From: Terriglobia bacterium
GTDB lineage: Bacteria; Acidobacteriota; Terriglobia; Terriglobales; SCQP01
Direction: 5' to 3'
Length of the DNA stretch: 64,000 bases
Assembly: GCA_021323595.1 (NCBI GenBank)
Contig: JAJPKR010000027.1
Coordinates: forward strand, 124,001 to 188,000
Shown: in pieces, positions 1-7,869 of the stretch
How positions within the stretch are numbered: the stretch's first letter is position 1
Layout of the letters: every line of letters starts with the position of its first letter
Translations under genes and position numbers: made by a program
The notes under the pieces: generated by a model
What the model saw: only the letters and a program-made list of their open reading frames with translations
What the model was told of the DNA's origin: nothing
Database searches by the model: none

Positions 1-774
1 GGGCGAGACGCGGTGAACGAAGGGCGCGTCGAGAAAACCGTCATAGCCGAGCGAGCAGGGCAGCGCCGGCGTGCCCGCGGTGACGACTTCCGGCGGCGGG
101 TAGCCGGCTCGGGCGAGCGCGGCGGCAAATTCGACTAAGGCATCGTACCCCCGGCGCGCCGCGCTGGTGCGCTCGGCCAGCGGCAGGGCGCCGAGGTGGC
201 CGTCGTAGTAATGCAGACCGCGAAACTCGACGCCGTGCTCCCGCATGCGCGCCAGCGCCGGCAAGGCGCCCCCGGATGCGAGCGGCGCGCCGGTGCGGTC
301 CATGCCGGGATTCAGATCCCAAAACAGCCCAACCCCTGACCCAATCCATGGCGCCACGTCGTCTTCAACTTCGGCCAGCGCCGAGACGCGCGCTTCCGGA
401 TGCGCGCGCGCCAAGGCGCGAACGCGGTCCATATGGGGGCCGCGCAGGGGGTAGGCGATGAGCACGTCGGCGGCGCCGGCTTCGAGCGCGACGGCAAGTT
501 CGAGGGTGGTCGCGCACTTGCATTGCGTGATGCCCTGCGCCACGAGTTCGCGCACGGTGGCGGCGAGCTTCGCGGTCTTCACGTGCGGACGCCAGCGCGC
601 CGCGGCGGCACGCAAGCCGGCCGCGCCAACGAGGGGCGGCGCAGTCGTGACATCCCAACCGGCGGGCGCGGCCAGCAGCCGCAAAGTCGTCGCAATGTTT
701 TCCCGCACCGCCTCGGCGTAGATCGCCAGCGCCGGCGTGGCGATCATGCCGGCCTTCGGGAGCTCATAGCTCAT
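1..774 (-). CDS. D-threonine aldolase / D-serine dehydratase-like PLP enzyme (C-terminus outside window)
   Basis: The frame is open without a stop for 258 codons from ATG at 774 to the window edge, so the C-terminus is missing. It begins MSYELPKAGMIATPALAIYA, the usual opening of the alanine-racemase-fold D-threonine aldolase/D-serine dehydratase family. The PLP-lysine motif appears as RPHVKTAK (K about 66); most relatives have KTHK, so one residue differs. The barrel continues through DLNPGMDRTG and GLHYYDGHLG, motifs typical of the PLP-binding barrel. These enzymes cleave D-threonine or dehydrate D-serine using PLP and a metal. The metal site lies in the missing C-terminal domain, so the substrate cannot be decided here. 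Confidence 0.85.
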   Translation of the reverse strand, partial: MSYELPKAGMIATPALAIYAEAVRENIATTLRLLAAPAGWDVTTAPPLVGAAGLRAAAARWRPHVKTAKLAATVRELVAQGITQCKCATTLELAVALEAGAADVLIAYPLRGPHMDRVRALARAHPEARVSALAEVEDDVAPWIGSGVGLFWDLNPGMDRTGAPLASGGALPALARMREHGVEFRGLHYYDGHLGALPLAERTSAARRGYDALVEFAAALARAGYPPPEVVTAGTPALPCSLGYDGFLDAPFVHRVSP

Positions 775-951
775 GCGGTCAAGCGTAGCAAGGCGACGTT
801 TGCGGTTGGCAGTTGGCGGTTGCATAAGACCGAAGGCCAGGGCCAGAGCCGGAAGCAAGGCGGGGCGGATGGCAGAGGGCGCTTGTCAGCCTGCAGCCGA
901 ATGTCGCCATGTCTGCCAGGGCCGTCCGTTCGCCGCGATCTGCCGCCGGCC

Positions 952-2319
952 TCAGCGCACGAGGTCAATCACGCTCGCGTGCGGCGCCAGCGTCGTGTCG
1001 AAGCGGCCGGAAGCACCCGCCCAACGGTGTTGCCACAGATCGCGGACGCGATAGCGGCGCGCGGGCAATCCCAGAGCGCTCCAGGCATAGGCGACGTGCT
1101 GCGGCTGATCACTCAGGTTAAAGGCGGCGATGTAATGGCCGCCGCCGCGCGCAGGCCGCGCCGTCCAGATCGTCACCGCCGCATCGGGCACGGGCACATT
1201 GCGATTGCCGGTCGAATCTTGATCCACGGCAATAACTTCGGCGTTCGTCAACAGCGCCAGCGTGCTGGGATCGGCCAGCAGGAGATTGCCGCCCATCATC
1301 AGCGGCGAGCGAAACATGCACCACGCGGTGAACATCGTGCGGGCTTCTTCGGCGCTCAGCCGTGAGGCGCGGGGGCGACCCCAGCCCGGCCGCGGCCGCA
1401 AGGGGCCGAGCGGCAGCATGTCGGCATCGGGCCAATGGCCGGGGCCGGCGTAGCGCTCCCAGGCGGCCGCACGCGCGAATTGATTGGCGACGCCTTGGGG
1501 AAAGCCGGCGCCGGTGCGCCATAGATCCCAAACGTCGTTGGAGATGCGCCACATCTCAGCGTTGGCGCTTAGCTCGTGCGCCTCGGCCAGCGGCGCCGGC
1601 CCCGGCGATAGGCTCAGCACCATGGGCCGGCCCGCGTTCCGCAAAGCTTGGCTCAGGATGCGAATCTCGCCGCCTTTATAGGGGTGGCTGGCGATGCAAT
1701 CCGCCTTGACGAAGTCCACGCCCCAGCGCGCGTAAAGGCGCGCGAGCGAGCGGTAGTAGGCGCGGCCCGCAGCGCTGGCAGCCTTAATGCCGTAATTGAA
1801 ATCGTTCCAGGGACAAGTGTCGTTCGGGTCGGCGGCTTGAGCGGCGCGGTAGGGCGAATTCGCGATGGGCAGATTATTCGCCACCGCCTGCCGCGGGATG
1901 CCGCGCAGAATGTGAATACCGAAGCGCAAACCGAGCGAGTGAACGTAGGCGGCCAGCGGCCGCAGTCCCGCGCCTCCGACCGCGGACGGAAACCGATCCG
2001 GGTCGGGGACGTAGCGTCCCAAGGCATCGAGGTGGAGGCGTTCGCGACCCGCTTCGCCCTCTTGCGGACCGGAGGCATACCAGCCCTCATCGATCACCAC
2101 GTAGCGCCAGCCGTAGCCTCGTAAGTGGCGCGCCATGAAAAGCGCCTCGGCCCGCACCTGCGCTTCATCGATCGAGGTCGCAAACGAATCCCAACTGTTC
2201 CAACCCATGGGGGGCTTGAGCGCCAAAGCTTGTGCGCCGCGCCGATGCGGCGCTTGCTGCCCAAGGGCAGGCAGGCACAACCAGAGGCCAAACAAGGCGA
2301 GGGCGATGCGGCGTTGCAT
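952..2319 (-). CDS. secreted GH27 alpha-galactosidase
   Basis: This is a glycoside hydrolase family 27 enzyme that removes terminal alpha-galactosyl residues. The start is placed at ATG 2319 because MQRRIALALFGLWLCLPALG reads as a signal peptide; an in-frame upstream start at 2355 would bury it. The mature protein opens with KPPMGWNSWDSF, the family hallmark. The nucleophile is the Asp of FVKADCIA and the acid/base Asp probably lies in WRISNDVWD. Length (about 455 aa) is normal: barrel plus a C-terminal beta domain ending in IDLVR. A -10-like TACACT lies exactly six bases before the ATG, suggesting a leaderless mRNA. It is divergent from the rhodanese gene. With the downstream sugar isomerases it suggests use of plant oligosaccharides. 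Confidence 0.93.
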   Translation of the reverse strand: MQRRIALALFGLWLCLPALGQQAPHRRGAQALALKPPMGWNSWDSFATSIDEAQVRAEALFMARHLRGYGWRYVVIDEGWYASGPQEGEAGRERLHLDALGRYVPDPDRFPSAVGGAGLRPLAAYVHSLGLRFGIHILRGIPRQAVANNLPIANSPYRAAQAADPNDTCPWNDFNYGIKAASAAGRAYYRSLARLYARWGVDFVKADCIASHPYKGGEIRILSQALRNAGRPMVLSLSPGPAPLAEAHELSANAEMWRISNDVWDLWRTGAGFPQGVANQFARAAAWERYAGPGHWPDADMLPLGPLRPRPGWGRPRASRLSAEEARTMFTAWCMFRSPLMMGGNLLLADPSTLALLTNAEVIAVDQDSTGNRNVPVPDAAVTIWTARPARGGGHYIAAFNLSDQPQHVAYAWSALGLPARRYRVRDLWQHRWAGASGRFDTTLAPHASVIDLVR

Positions 2320-2411
2320 GACGGGAGTGTAAAACGACAAGCCGGTCGACGGCACAGATGGCAGCCGGCGGATGACAATCAGGCCGGCTCAGCCAGGCGT
2401 ACGATCAGCAT

Positions 2412-2780
2412 ATGAAGCGGCAACCGAAAGTCAGCGTGGAGCGGATCGGGTTGGACGAGCTCGGCCGCGATCTGAAGGATATCGTTTTCGTGGACGCGCG
2501 CAGCGCGACGGCGTTGGCCAGAAATCCTGCCGAGGTGCCCGGAGCCATTCATGTGCCGATCAAGGCGCTGGACGCGGCAGTCAAGAAACTGCCGCACAGA
2601 CGCCCCCTGGTTACGTATTGCACCTGAAGCCACGAAAAGACGAGCGCCCGGGTGGCGCGCGAATTGACGGAGCGTGGCTACAAAGACGTCCGCGTGCTGC
2701 GCGGAGGATTCAAGGCTTGGCAGAACGCCGCGTTGCCCACGCAGGCGACCGAAGGCAGCGGCAAGCGCCCGCGGAAATGA
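2412..2780 (+). CDS. rhodanese-like sulfurtransferase, probable selenoprotein (in-frame TGA = Sec72)
   Basis: Reading from ATG 2412, the frame encodes a single-domain rhodanese interrupted once, by TGA at 2625-2627, and then continues as clear rhodanese sequence to TGA 2778-2780 (122 codons). Before the TGA: FVDARSATAL and EVPGAIHVP. Around it: LVTYC-T-(TGA)-SHEKTSARVA. After it: RELTERGYKDVRVL and RGGFKAW. Related rhodaneses (from memory) have a YCxCPxE active-site loop, so the TGA sits at the second loop Cys, next to catalytic Cys70. The SECIS-like stem-loop starts at the base after TGA. Read as a normal stop, the product would be 71 aa and lack half the active-site loop. TACGAT six bases before ATG suggests a leaderless mRNA. 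No sel genes are in the window; a nonsense mutation is the alternative. Confidence 0.8.
2628..2679 (+). promoter_or_regulatory. bacterial SECIS-like stem-loop inside the rhodanese gene
   Basis: AGCCACG (2628-2634), directly after the TGA, is perfectly complementary to CGTGGCT (2673-2679). Nested inside, GCGCC (2644-2648) pairs with GGCGC (2654-2658) around the apical loop CGGGT (2649-2653). Two further pairs (2641-2642 with 2660-2661) extend the upper stem past an A/G mismatch. The apical loop begins 22 nt after the TGA and carries a GGGU, as expected for SelB-binding bacterial SECIS elements, whose loops usually lie about 16-37 nt downstream and contain conserved G/U bases. The element is inside coding sequence that stays rhodanese-like. 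Confidence 0.75.
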
Positions 2781-2836
2781 TTGCGCGGCACATTGCCCGG
2801 CCAGGAGCGTACCGGTAAACGAAGAACGCGGCGAAA

Positions 2837-3238
2837 TTACGCGTCAGCTTGCTGGAGAAGAGCGACAAGGCCCTCGAGCTTCGCCGCCGCGGCGGGGGGC
2901 AGCGCGTGACGCCGGGCGAGATATGCGGGCGCGTTATATGTCAGCCAAACGCGGCCGGCCTCATCCTGGCGCAACAGCACGCGAAAAGGTAAATCGAGGT
3001 CCAAGCTGGGAGCGGCCAGCATCATCGGCGTACCCACCGCCGGGTGGCCGAAGTACAACGCCAGCGTGGGCGGCATGGCTAGGCCGACCCGCGCGGCGGC
3101 GGCGGCGTGATCGATCTTGGCGAACAAGCGCAGGCCGTGTTGCTCAAGGAGCGCCTCCAGGCACGCAGCGGTTTGCGCGAGCGAGTGCCGGGAGGCGAAA
3201 GTCATCAAGCCGCTGGATTCGGTCTCGGCGGGCAACAT
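2837..3238 (-). CDS. DUF302 domain protein
   Basis: A protein of 133 aa (or 122 aa from the second Met, MTFASRHS) matching DUF302. The recognisable pattern is LALYFGHPAVGTPMMLAAP followed by LDLPFRVLLRQDE, then VWLTYNAPAYLARRH. No signal peptide or membrane segment is visible. DUF302 proteins are small alpha/beta proteins of unknown biochemical role, often near redox or sulfur genes. Here it converges on the rhodanese gene, ending 56 bp from that gene's stop, which is suggestive but no proof of a link. Confidence 0.8.
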   Translation of the reverse strand: MLPAETESSGLMTFASRHSLAQTAACLEALLEQHGLRLFAKIDHAAAAARVGLAMPPTLALYFGHPAVGTPMMLAAPSLDLDLPFRVLLRQDEAGRVWLTYNAPAYLARRHALPPAAAAKLEGLVALLQQADA

Positions 3239-3253
3239 CGGCGAAGCGCCGCC

Positions 3254-4762
3254 TCAACGGCAGCGCCGAGAGTAGTATGCCTCGTTCCAGCGCAGCGCCT
3301 GCTGGAAGCCGGCGAGGTGCGTGGCGCCGTCGATGATCACGCACTCAATGCCGGCGATTTCGGCGAAATCGGCAAGGTGTTGCGCGGTCAAGGCGGGGGC
3401 GAAGGCGGTGTGATGCGAGCCGCCGGCGTAGATCCATGCTCCGGCGGCGACTTTGAGGCTGGGCCGGGGCGTCCACAGCGCGCGGGCGACGGGCAAGCGC
3501 GGCAGCGGCTCGGGCGGCGCGGTCGCATCCACTTCGTTGACCAACAGCCGGAAACGGTGGCCCAGATCCACTAGGGACGCGGTCACGGCGGGGCCGGAGC
3601 GGGCGGTGAAGACGAGGCGCACGGGATCGGCCTTGCCGCCGATCGCGAGCGGATGGATTTCCAGCGACGGCTTGGCCGCGGCAATCGAGGGGCAGACTTC
3701 GAGCATGTGCGCCCCGAGAACTTGGCCGGGAGGGGTTAGGTCGTATGTATAGTCCTCCATGAAACTGACGCCGCCGGAGAGGCCCGCGCTCATCAACTTC
3801 ATAATTCTCACCAGAGCGGCGGTTTTCCAGTCGCCTTCGGCTCCGAAGCCATAGCCGCTCGCCATCAGGCGTTGTACGGCCACGCCGGGGAGCTGGACAA
3901 GTCCATGGAGGTCCTCGAAGGTATCGGTGAAGGCCTGAAAGCCGCCCTCGGCGAGAAACGCTTGCAGCCCCAATTCGATCTTGGCGGCCTCACGCAAGGC
4001 GGAACGGCGCTCGCCGCCGGCGCGCAGCGACGGCGCGACTTCGTATAGGTCGTCATATTCGGCGACGAGGCGGTCCACATCGGCACCGCCGACTTGGGCG
4101 ATGCGGGCGGCGAGGTCGCCGACCCCGTAGCCCTCGACGGCAAAGCCGAGGCGCATGCGCGCCTCCACCTTGTCGCCTTCTGTCACGGCGACGTTGCGCA
4201 TGTTGTCACCGAAACGGGCGACGCGCAGGCGGCGCGCTTCGCGCCACCCGGCCGCGGCGCGCGACCAGGCGGCGATCTCGGCAATCACGTCGCTGTCTTG
4301 CCAGAAGCCGGCAATCACCTTGCGCGCCAGTCCCATGCGCGCCGTCAGAAATCCGAACTCGCGATCGCCGTGCGCGGACTGGTTCAGGTTCATGAAATCC
4401 ATGTCCAGCGTGGCCCAGGGCAAGCGGCGATGAAACTGGGTATGAAGATGGGCGAAGGGCTTGTCCAGGGCATTCAGCCCGGCGATCCACATCTGCGCCG
4501 GCGAGAAGGTATGCATCCAGAGCAGCAGGCCGATGCAGCGGTCGTCGCGGCTGGCATCGGCGCAGAGCTCGCGGATGGCCTCAGCGGAGGCGAGCACGGG
4601 CTTGGGCACGATGCGGACCGGAATCTCCGGCGAATGCGCGAGCGCCTGCGCGATCTCGCGGACCCGCCCGTCGACTGTCTTCAGCACACTGTCGCCATAG
4701 AGATGCTGGCTGCCGGCGGCAAACCATATTTCGAGTTTGGAAAGTTCGGTCATGTTTTTCAC
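3254..4762 (-). CDS. araA: L-arabinose isomerase
   Basis: AraA converts L-arabinose to L-ribulose, with Mn2+ at the active site. The 502-aa length is the family norm. Diagnostic stretches are [14 protein letters not shown] at the N-terminus, [27 protein letters not shown] and [18 protein letters not shown]. The metal ligands correspond to the Glu of [13 protein letters not shown], the Glu of [10 protein letters not shown], the His of [17 protein letters not shown] and a C-terminal His near LTAQHLADF. Translation may start at Met1 or at Met4 (MTELSK). It lies 182 bp downstream of the xylose-isomerase-like gene on the same strand. No ribulokinase or epimerase is in the window, so the rest of the pathway must be elsewhere. 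Confidence 0.95.
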   Translation of the reverse strand: MKNMTELSKLEIWFAAGSQHLYGDSVLKTVDGRVREIAQALAHSPEIPVRIVPKPVLASAEAIRELCADASRDDRCIGLLLWMHTFSPAQMWIAGLNALDKPFAHLHTQFHRRLPWATLDMDFMNLNQSAHGDREFGFLTARMGLARKVIAGFWQDSDVIAEIAAWSRAAAGWREARRLRVARFGDNMRNVAVTEGDKVEARMRLGFAVEGYGVGDLAARIAQVGGADVDRLVAEYDDLYEVAPSLRAGGERRSALREAAKIELGLQAFLAEGGFQAFTDTFEDLHGLVQLPGVAVQRLMASGYGFGAEGDWKTAALVRIMKLMSAGLSGGVSFMEDYTYDLTPPGQVLGAHMLEVCPSIAAAKPSLEIHPLAIGGKADPVRLVFTARSGPAVTASLVDLGHRFRLLVNEVDATAPPEPLPRLPVARALWTPRPSLKVAAGAWIYAGGSHHTAFAPALTAQHLADFAEIAGIECVIIDGATHLAGFQQALRWNEAYYSRRCR

Positions 4763-4944
4763 GGTTGGGCGGATGGATCAGCGACGACGTGCTGATCCGG
4801 ACTCCGGCGCGGGTTGGTGCAAGTGCCACAGTTTCGCATAGGGGCCAAGAATCAGGGATCGGACCACTGTCGTAAGCCGTCAACCGGGGACTCAAGTCGT
4901 AAATCAGCGGTCAGGCGGCTGCGCACTCCGGCGCATGGCGCCGC

Positions 4945-6195
4945 TCACGAGCCTAGGTCCAGCAATACGCGGCCGCGATGCAGGCCCAGCAAGATCTGCA
5001 CCAATCGGTGGGCGATCAACTCATGCAAGGTCCAGAGCTCTCGATTCGCTTCGAAGATCGCGCCGGCGTCACTCGCGTCGACCTCGCCGGCCCCGGCCTC
5101 GAGGGCACGAGTGGCCTCCGCAATCACGGGATCGGCAAGCGCCTCGCCGGCGATTTCCCACAAGGTGATGAAGCGATCCACGGCGGAGGGAAAGCTGACT
5201 TCAAAGACGCCGTAGTTGCTGGTGGTGCGGGGCGGCTTGTAATCGAGATTGAAGGGTCCGTCGTAACCATGCGAGCGCAGCAGGATCAAGACATTCAGCC
5301 AATCGAGCGGATTGACGAGAGCGACGCCCAAATCGACGTCGTGCTTGAGGCGATAGCCGTCATTGACGTCAAAATGCCAGAGCTTGCCGGCCAGCAGCGC
5401 GCGCGCCAAGGCCGCGCGCGGCGCGCCGCCCCACATCAGCTCGTGCAAGTATTCCGGGTTGACGCCGACCATTTCCGGATGCGAGAGCAAGCCGGAGTCG
5501 ATAAAAGCCAGCATGGCGTCGGTGGTCGGCAGCAGCAACTCGGCCTGGGGCTCGAAGGGTTTGGCTTCCAGGCAGTGGCGCAGCGGCGGGCGGCCCTCCG
5601 TCTGGGCGAGGGCCAGGTCCTTGTCGCATGCGGCATTGATGGCTTCCGCGTAGCGGCGCAGCATGCGCGGCTCGTCCACGACGCCCTGGAATTGGTAACC
5701 GAGCGTACCGGGCCAGTACACGGCGAACTCGGCGCCAAGCCGATGGCCGATTGCGACGACGTTCTCGAGGCGGCGGCGGGCATAGGCGCGCACCTCAGGC
5801 TGCTCGCCGGCGGGACTGGCGCTCCAAACCGGATGATGAAACGTTTCGCCGGTCACCATCGAGCATTTCACGCCGTTCTGCCGCAGGGCGCGGTCGATGA
5901 CGTCGAGAATCTCATCCTGCTTCGGTGTCATCAGGTCTTCGGTGGCGATGATGTCGGTGTCGTGCGTCGTCCATAAGCCGATACCGATGGCGGCGAAGCA
6001 CTCGATCACCCGAGCAGGCGGAACGGGCTCGCGCGTGGGCGCGTGAAAGAGCGCCTGCCCAGGGTACGCGGCGGCCCATTGCGGACCGCTGATACGGAAC
6101 TTGCGGCGGACTTCCGGGGAATAGCTGCCGCCGCAGGCCGCCATAAGGCGGGCGACCAAGGCGCGCTGCCGCGGTTGAGACTCGGTTTGGCTCAT
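4945..6195 (-). CDS. xylose isomerase-like TIM-barrel sugar isomerase
   Basis: A TIM-barrel protein of about 416 aa resembling class I xylose isomerases. Shared features in order: THDTDIIATEDL, the MVTGETFHHPVW strand with the catalytic His, CLEAKPFEPQAELLLPT with a metal-ligand Glu, VGVNPEYLHELMWGGAPRA, KLWHFDVNDGYRLKHDVDLG with the metal-binding Asp residues, and NLDYKPPRTTSNYGVF. The start is set at ATG 6195 (MSQTESQPRQ); 21 further in-frame codons exist upstream but show no family similarity. It probably interconverts xylose and xylulose, or a related aldose and ketose. A TATAAT box and a palindromic operator candidate lie upstream, and it is the first gene of the araA block. Confidence 0.88.
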   Translation of the reverse strand: MSQTESQPRQRALVARLMAACGGSYSPEVRRKFRISGPQWAAAYPGQALFHAPTREPVPPARVIECFAAIGIGLWTTHDTDIIATEDLMTPKQDEILDVIDRALRQNGVKCSMVTGETFHHPVWSASPAGEQPEVRAYARRRLENVVAIGHRLGAEFAVYWPGTLGYQFQGVVDEPRMLRRYAEAINAACDKDLALAQTEGRPPLRHCLEAKPFEPQAELLLPTTDAMLAFIDSGLLSHPEMVGVNPEYLHELMWGGAPRAALARALLAGKLWHFDVNDGYRLKHDVDLGVALVNPLDWLNVLILLRSHGYDGPFNLDYKPPRTTSNYGVFEVSFPSAVDRFITLWEIAGEALADPVIAEATRALEAGAGEVDASDAGAIFEANRELWTLHELIAHRLVQILLGLHRGRVLLDLGS

Positions 6196-6498
6196 TGTTT
6201 TTTCGAGTGACGGCACGGAATATCCTTGCCCGCAAACATTGGTGCACTTAGCGGTCAACGCCTACGTTGTTTGCGGCTCGAACATTATAGCGACGGCAGG
6301 GGGGCGGAGGCGTCAGGTGTCAAGTCCCAGGCCTCAGGCCGCCCGCCTGGGCGCTGGGCCGCCTCCGCTGTCCGGGTCCAAAGCTCAGGGCGGGCCGCCC
6401 ACCACTGCTATCACCGGATGCCCGCGCGAACGCGACGGAATCCGAAATTCGATCTCTCGCCTTAGCCCGGCCCTTCCCGTACCTGGCACGCAACGGGC
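6196..6498. other. divergent intergenic region with operator and nested palindromes
   Basis: This 303-bp gap separates the minus-strand isomerase gene from thrC. The left part holds the isomerase promoter and operator candidates. The middle holds nested inverted repeats: GCGGAGGC (6304-6311) with GCCTCCGC (6361-6368), enclosing CCCAGGC (6326-6332) with GCCTGGG (6345-6351). The right part holds the thrC promoter. No small gene is seen. Confidence 0.5.
6231..6289 (-). promoter_or_regulatory. promoter -10 and palindromic operator candidate for the sugar isomerase genes
   Basis: On the minus strand a perfect TATAAT (6289-6284) lies about 90 bp before the isomerase ATG; no good -35 is seen. Just downstream of the expected start point are two overlapping inverted repeats: CGCAAACA (6231-6238) with TGTTTGCG (6268-6275), and CAACG-CCTA-CGTTG (6256-6269). 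Their position would let a bound repressor block transcription, as LacI- or GntR-type sugar regulators do. No regulator gene is adjacent. Confidence 0.45.
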
Positions 6499-6511
6499 AT
6501 GCTTGTACAAT
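6483..6511 (+). promoter_or_regulatory. putative thrC promoter
   Basis: CTGGCA (6483-6488), a 17-bp spacer and TACAAT (6506-6511). The -10 lies just inside the first possible ATG of thrC (6499). If it is real, translation begins at the in-frame GTG 6523 on a nearly leaderless transcript. Confidence 0.4.
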
Positions 6512-7869
6512 CGAATTTTCTCGTGTCCCAGCCCAAAGCCATCGCCACCCGGTGCATTGCCTGCAGTGCCAGTGGGGCGGCAACCGGGCGGTTTCGTTGC
6601 GCCTCGTGCGGCGACCTCTTGGAGGTGGTCACGCAGCGACCGGCGCAAGCCGCGACATTGCCGGCGCTGTGGCGAGAACGGCGGCGCTCGGACACCGCAC
6701 TCGACCGCAGTGGTGTCTGGCGATTCCGCGAAGCGCTGCCGGGCTTAGTGGCGGCCGCGAGCGTGGTGACGTTGGAAGAGGGCAATACGCCTCTTTACGC
6801 GCTGCCGCGGCTAGCGGCGAAGCTGGGCCTAGAATCGCTGCTCGCCAAGCACCAGGGCATGAACCCGACCGGGTCTTTCAAGGACACCGGCATGACCGTG
6901 GCCGTGAGCCGAGCGCGCGAGGAAGGCTGCTGCTGGGTGGCATGCGCCTCGACCGGCAATACCTCCGCTTCCATGGCGGCTTACGCGGCGCGGGCCGGTC
7001 TGGGCGCGCTCGTGCTGGTGCCGGAGGGGCAGATCGCCTGGGGCAAGCTGGCCCAGGCGCTCGACTATGGCGCCCTGACCTTTCAAATCCACGCCGATTT
7101 CGACGGCTGCGTACGCGTGCTGGATGAGATCGTCGGCCGCGCGCCTGTCTATCTCGTCAATTCGGTCAATCCTTTGCGCCTGGAGGGGCAAAAGACCGCG
7201 GCGCTCGAGTTATGGGAGCAGTTGCAAGGCGACTTGCCTGATCATTTGCTCGTGCCCGGCGGCAACTTGGCCAACGGCTCGGCGTTGGGCAAAGGATTGC
7301 TGGAGCTGCAGGACTGGGGCTTGGCATCGCGACTGCCGAAGATCTCGGTGGTGCAAGCGGCCGGAGCCGACCCGCTGGCGCGGGCGTGGCGAAGCGACGG
7401 CGCCCCAACGATGGCGCCCCTGGCGCCGGAGTCGCTAGCGACGGCGATCCGCATCGGCAAGCCGGCGTCGTGGAAGAAGGCGGCGGCGGTCATCGCCGCG
7501 ACCCGCGGCACTTGTCTAGCGGTGAGCGAGGCCGAGATCGCACTGGCGAAGGCGGAGATCGGCGCCGAGGGACTCGGCTGCGAGCCCGCCTCGGCGGCGA
7601 CGCTCGCAGGGTTGAAACGGCTTCGGGCGCAAGGATTCGTGAAGCAGGGCGAGCGCGTCGCGCTCGTGCTCACCGGACACCTGCTCAAGGATGCCGATTA
7701 CGCCTTGCGCTTCCATCTGGGCACGCTGCCGCTCGGCGACTTCGCCGCGCAGGAGCGTCCGCCGGAGGTGGATGGGGCGCTGGCAGCGCGGCGCCGAGCG
7801 CCGATCTCGCTCGCAGCCGACGCCGACGCCGTCCTGCGGCGGCTGGAGCAAGAGAGCGCGCACGCATGA
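6499..7869 (+). CDS. thrC: threonine synthase
   Basis: ThrC is a fold-type II PLP enzyme that makes L-threonine from O-phospho-L-homoserine. The N-terminus carries a four-Cys zinc-ribbon-like segment (CIACSASG, then FRCASCGD). The PLP lysine is in MNPTGSFKDTGM and the phosphate-binding turn in CASTGNTSASMAAYA. At about 456 aa it is of normal size for the short, non-plant type. The start may instead be GTG 6523, which gives MSQPKAIATRC and fits a promoter placed at 6483-6511. It overlaps thrB by four bases (ATGA), so thrC, thrB and hom are translationally coupled. A second, divergent threonine synthase lies at 62285-63460. Confidence 0.93.
   Translation: MLVQSNFLVSQPKAIATRCIACSASGAATGRFRCASCGDLLEVVTQRPAQAATLPALWRERRRSDTALDRSGVWRFREALPGLVAAASVVTLEEGNTPLYALPRLAAKLGLESLLAKHQGMNPTGSFKDTGMTVAVSRAREEGCCWVACASTGNTSASMAAYAARAGLGALVLVPEGQIAWGKLAQALDYGALTFQIHADFDGCVRVLDEIVGRAPVYLVNSVNPLRLEGQKTAALELWEQLQGDLPDHLLVPGGNLANGSALGKGLLELQDWGLASRLPKISVVQAAGADPLARAWRSDGAPTMAPLAPESLATAIRIGKPASWKKAAAVIAATRGTCLAVSEAEIALAKAEIGAEGLGCEPASAATLAGLKRLRAQGFVKQGERVALVLTGHLLKDADYALRFHLGTLPLGDFAAQERPPEVDGALAARRRAPISLAADADAVLRRLEQESAHA

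Noticed and set aside
2412-2627. Rhodanese as a 71-aa protein or a pseudogene
   Set aside because: The frame stays intact and conserved on both sides of one TGA, with a SECIS-like fold directly downstream; selenocysteine explains it better.
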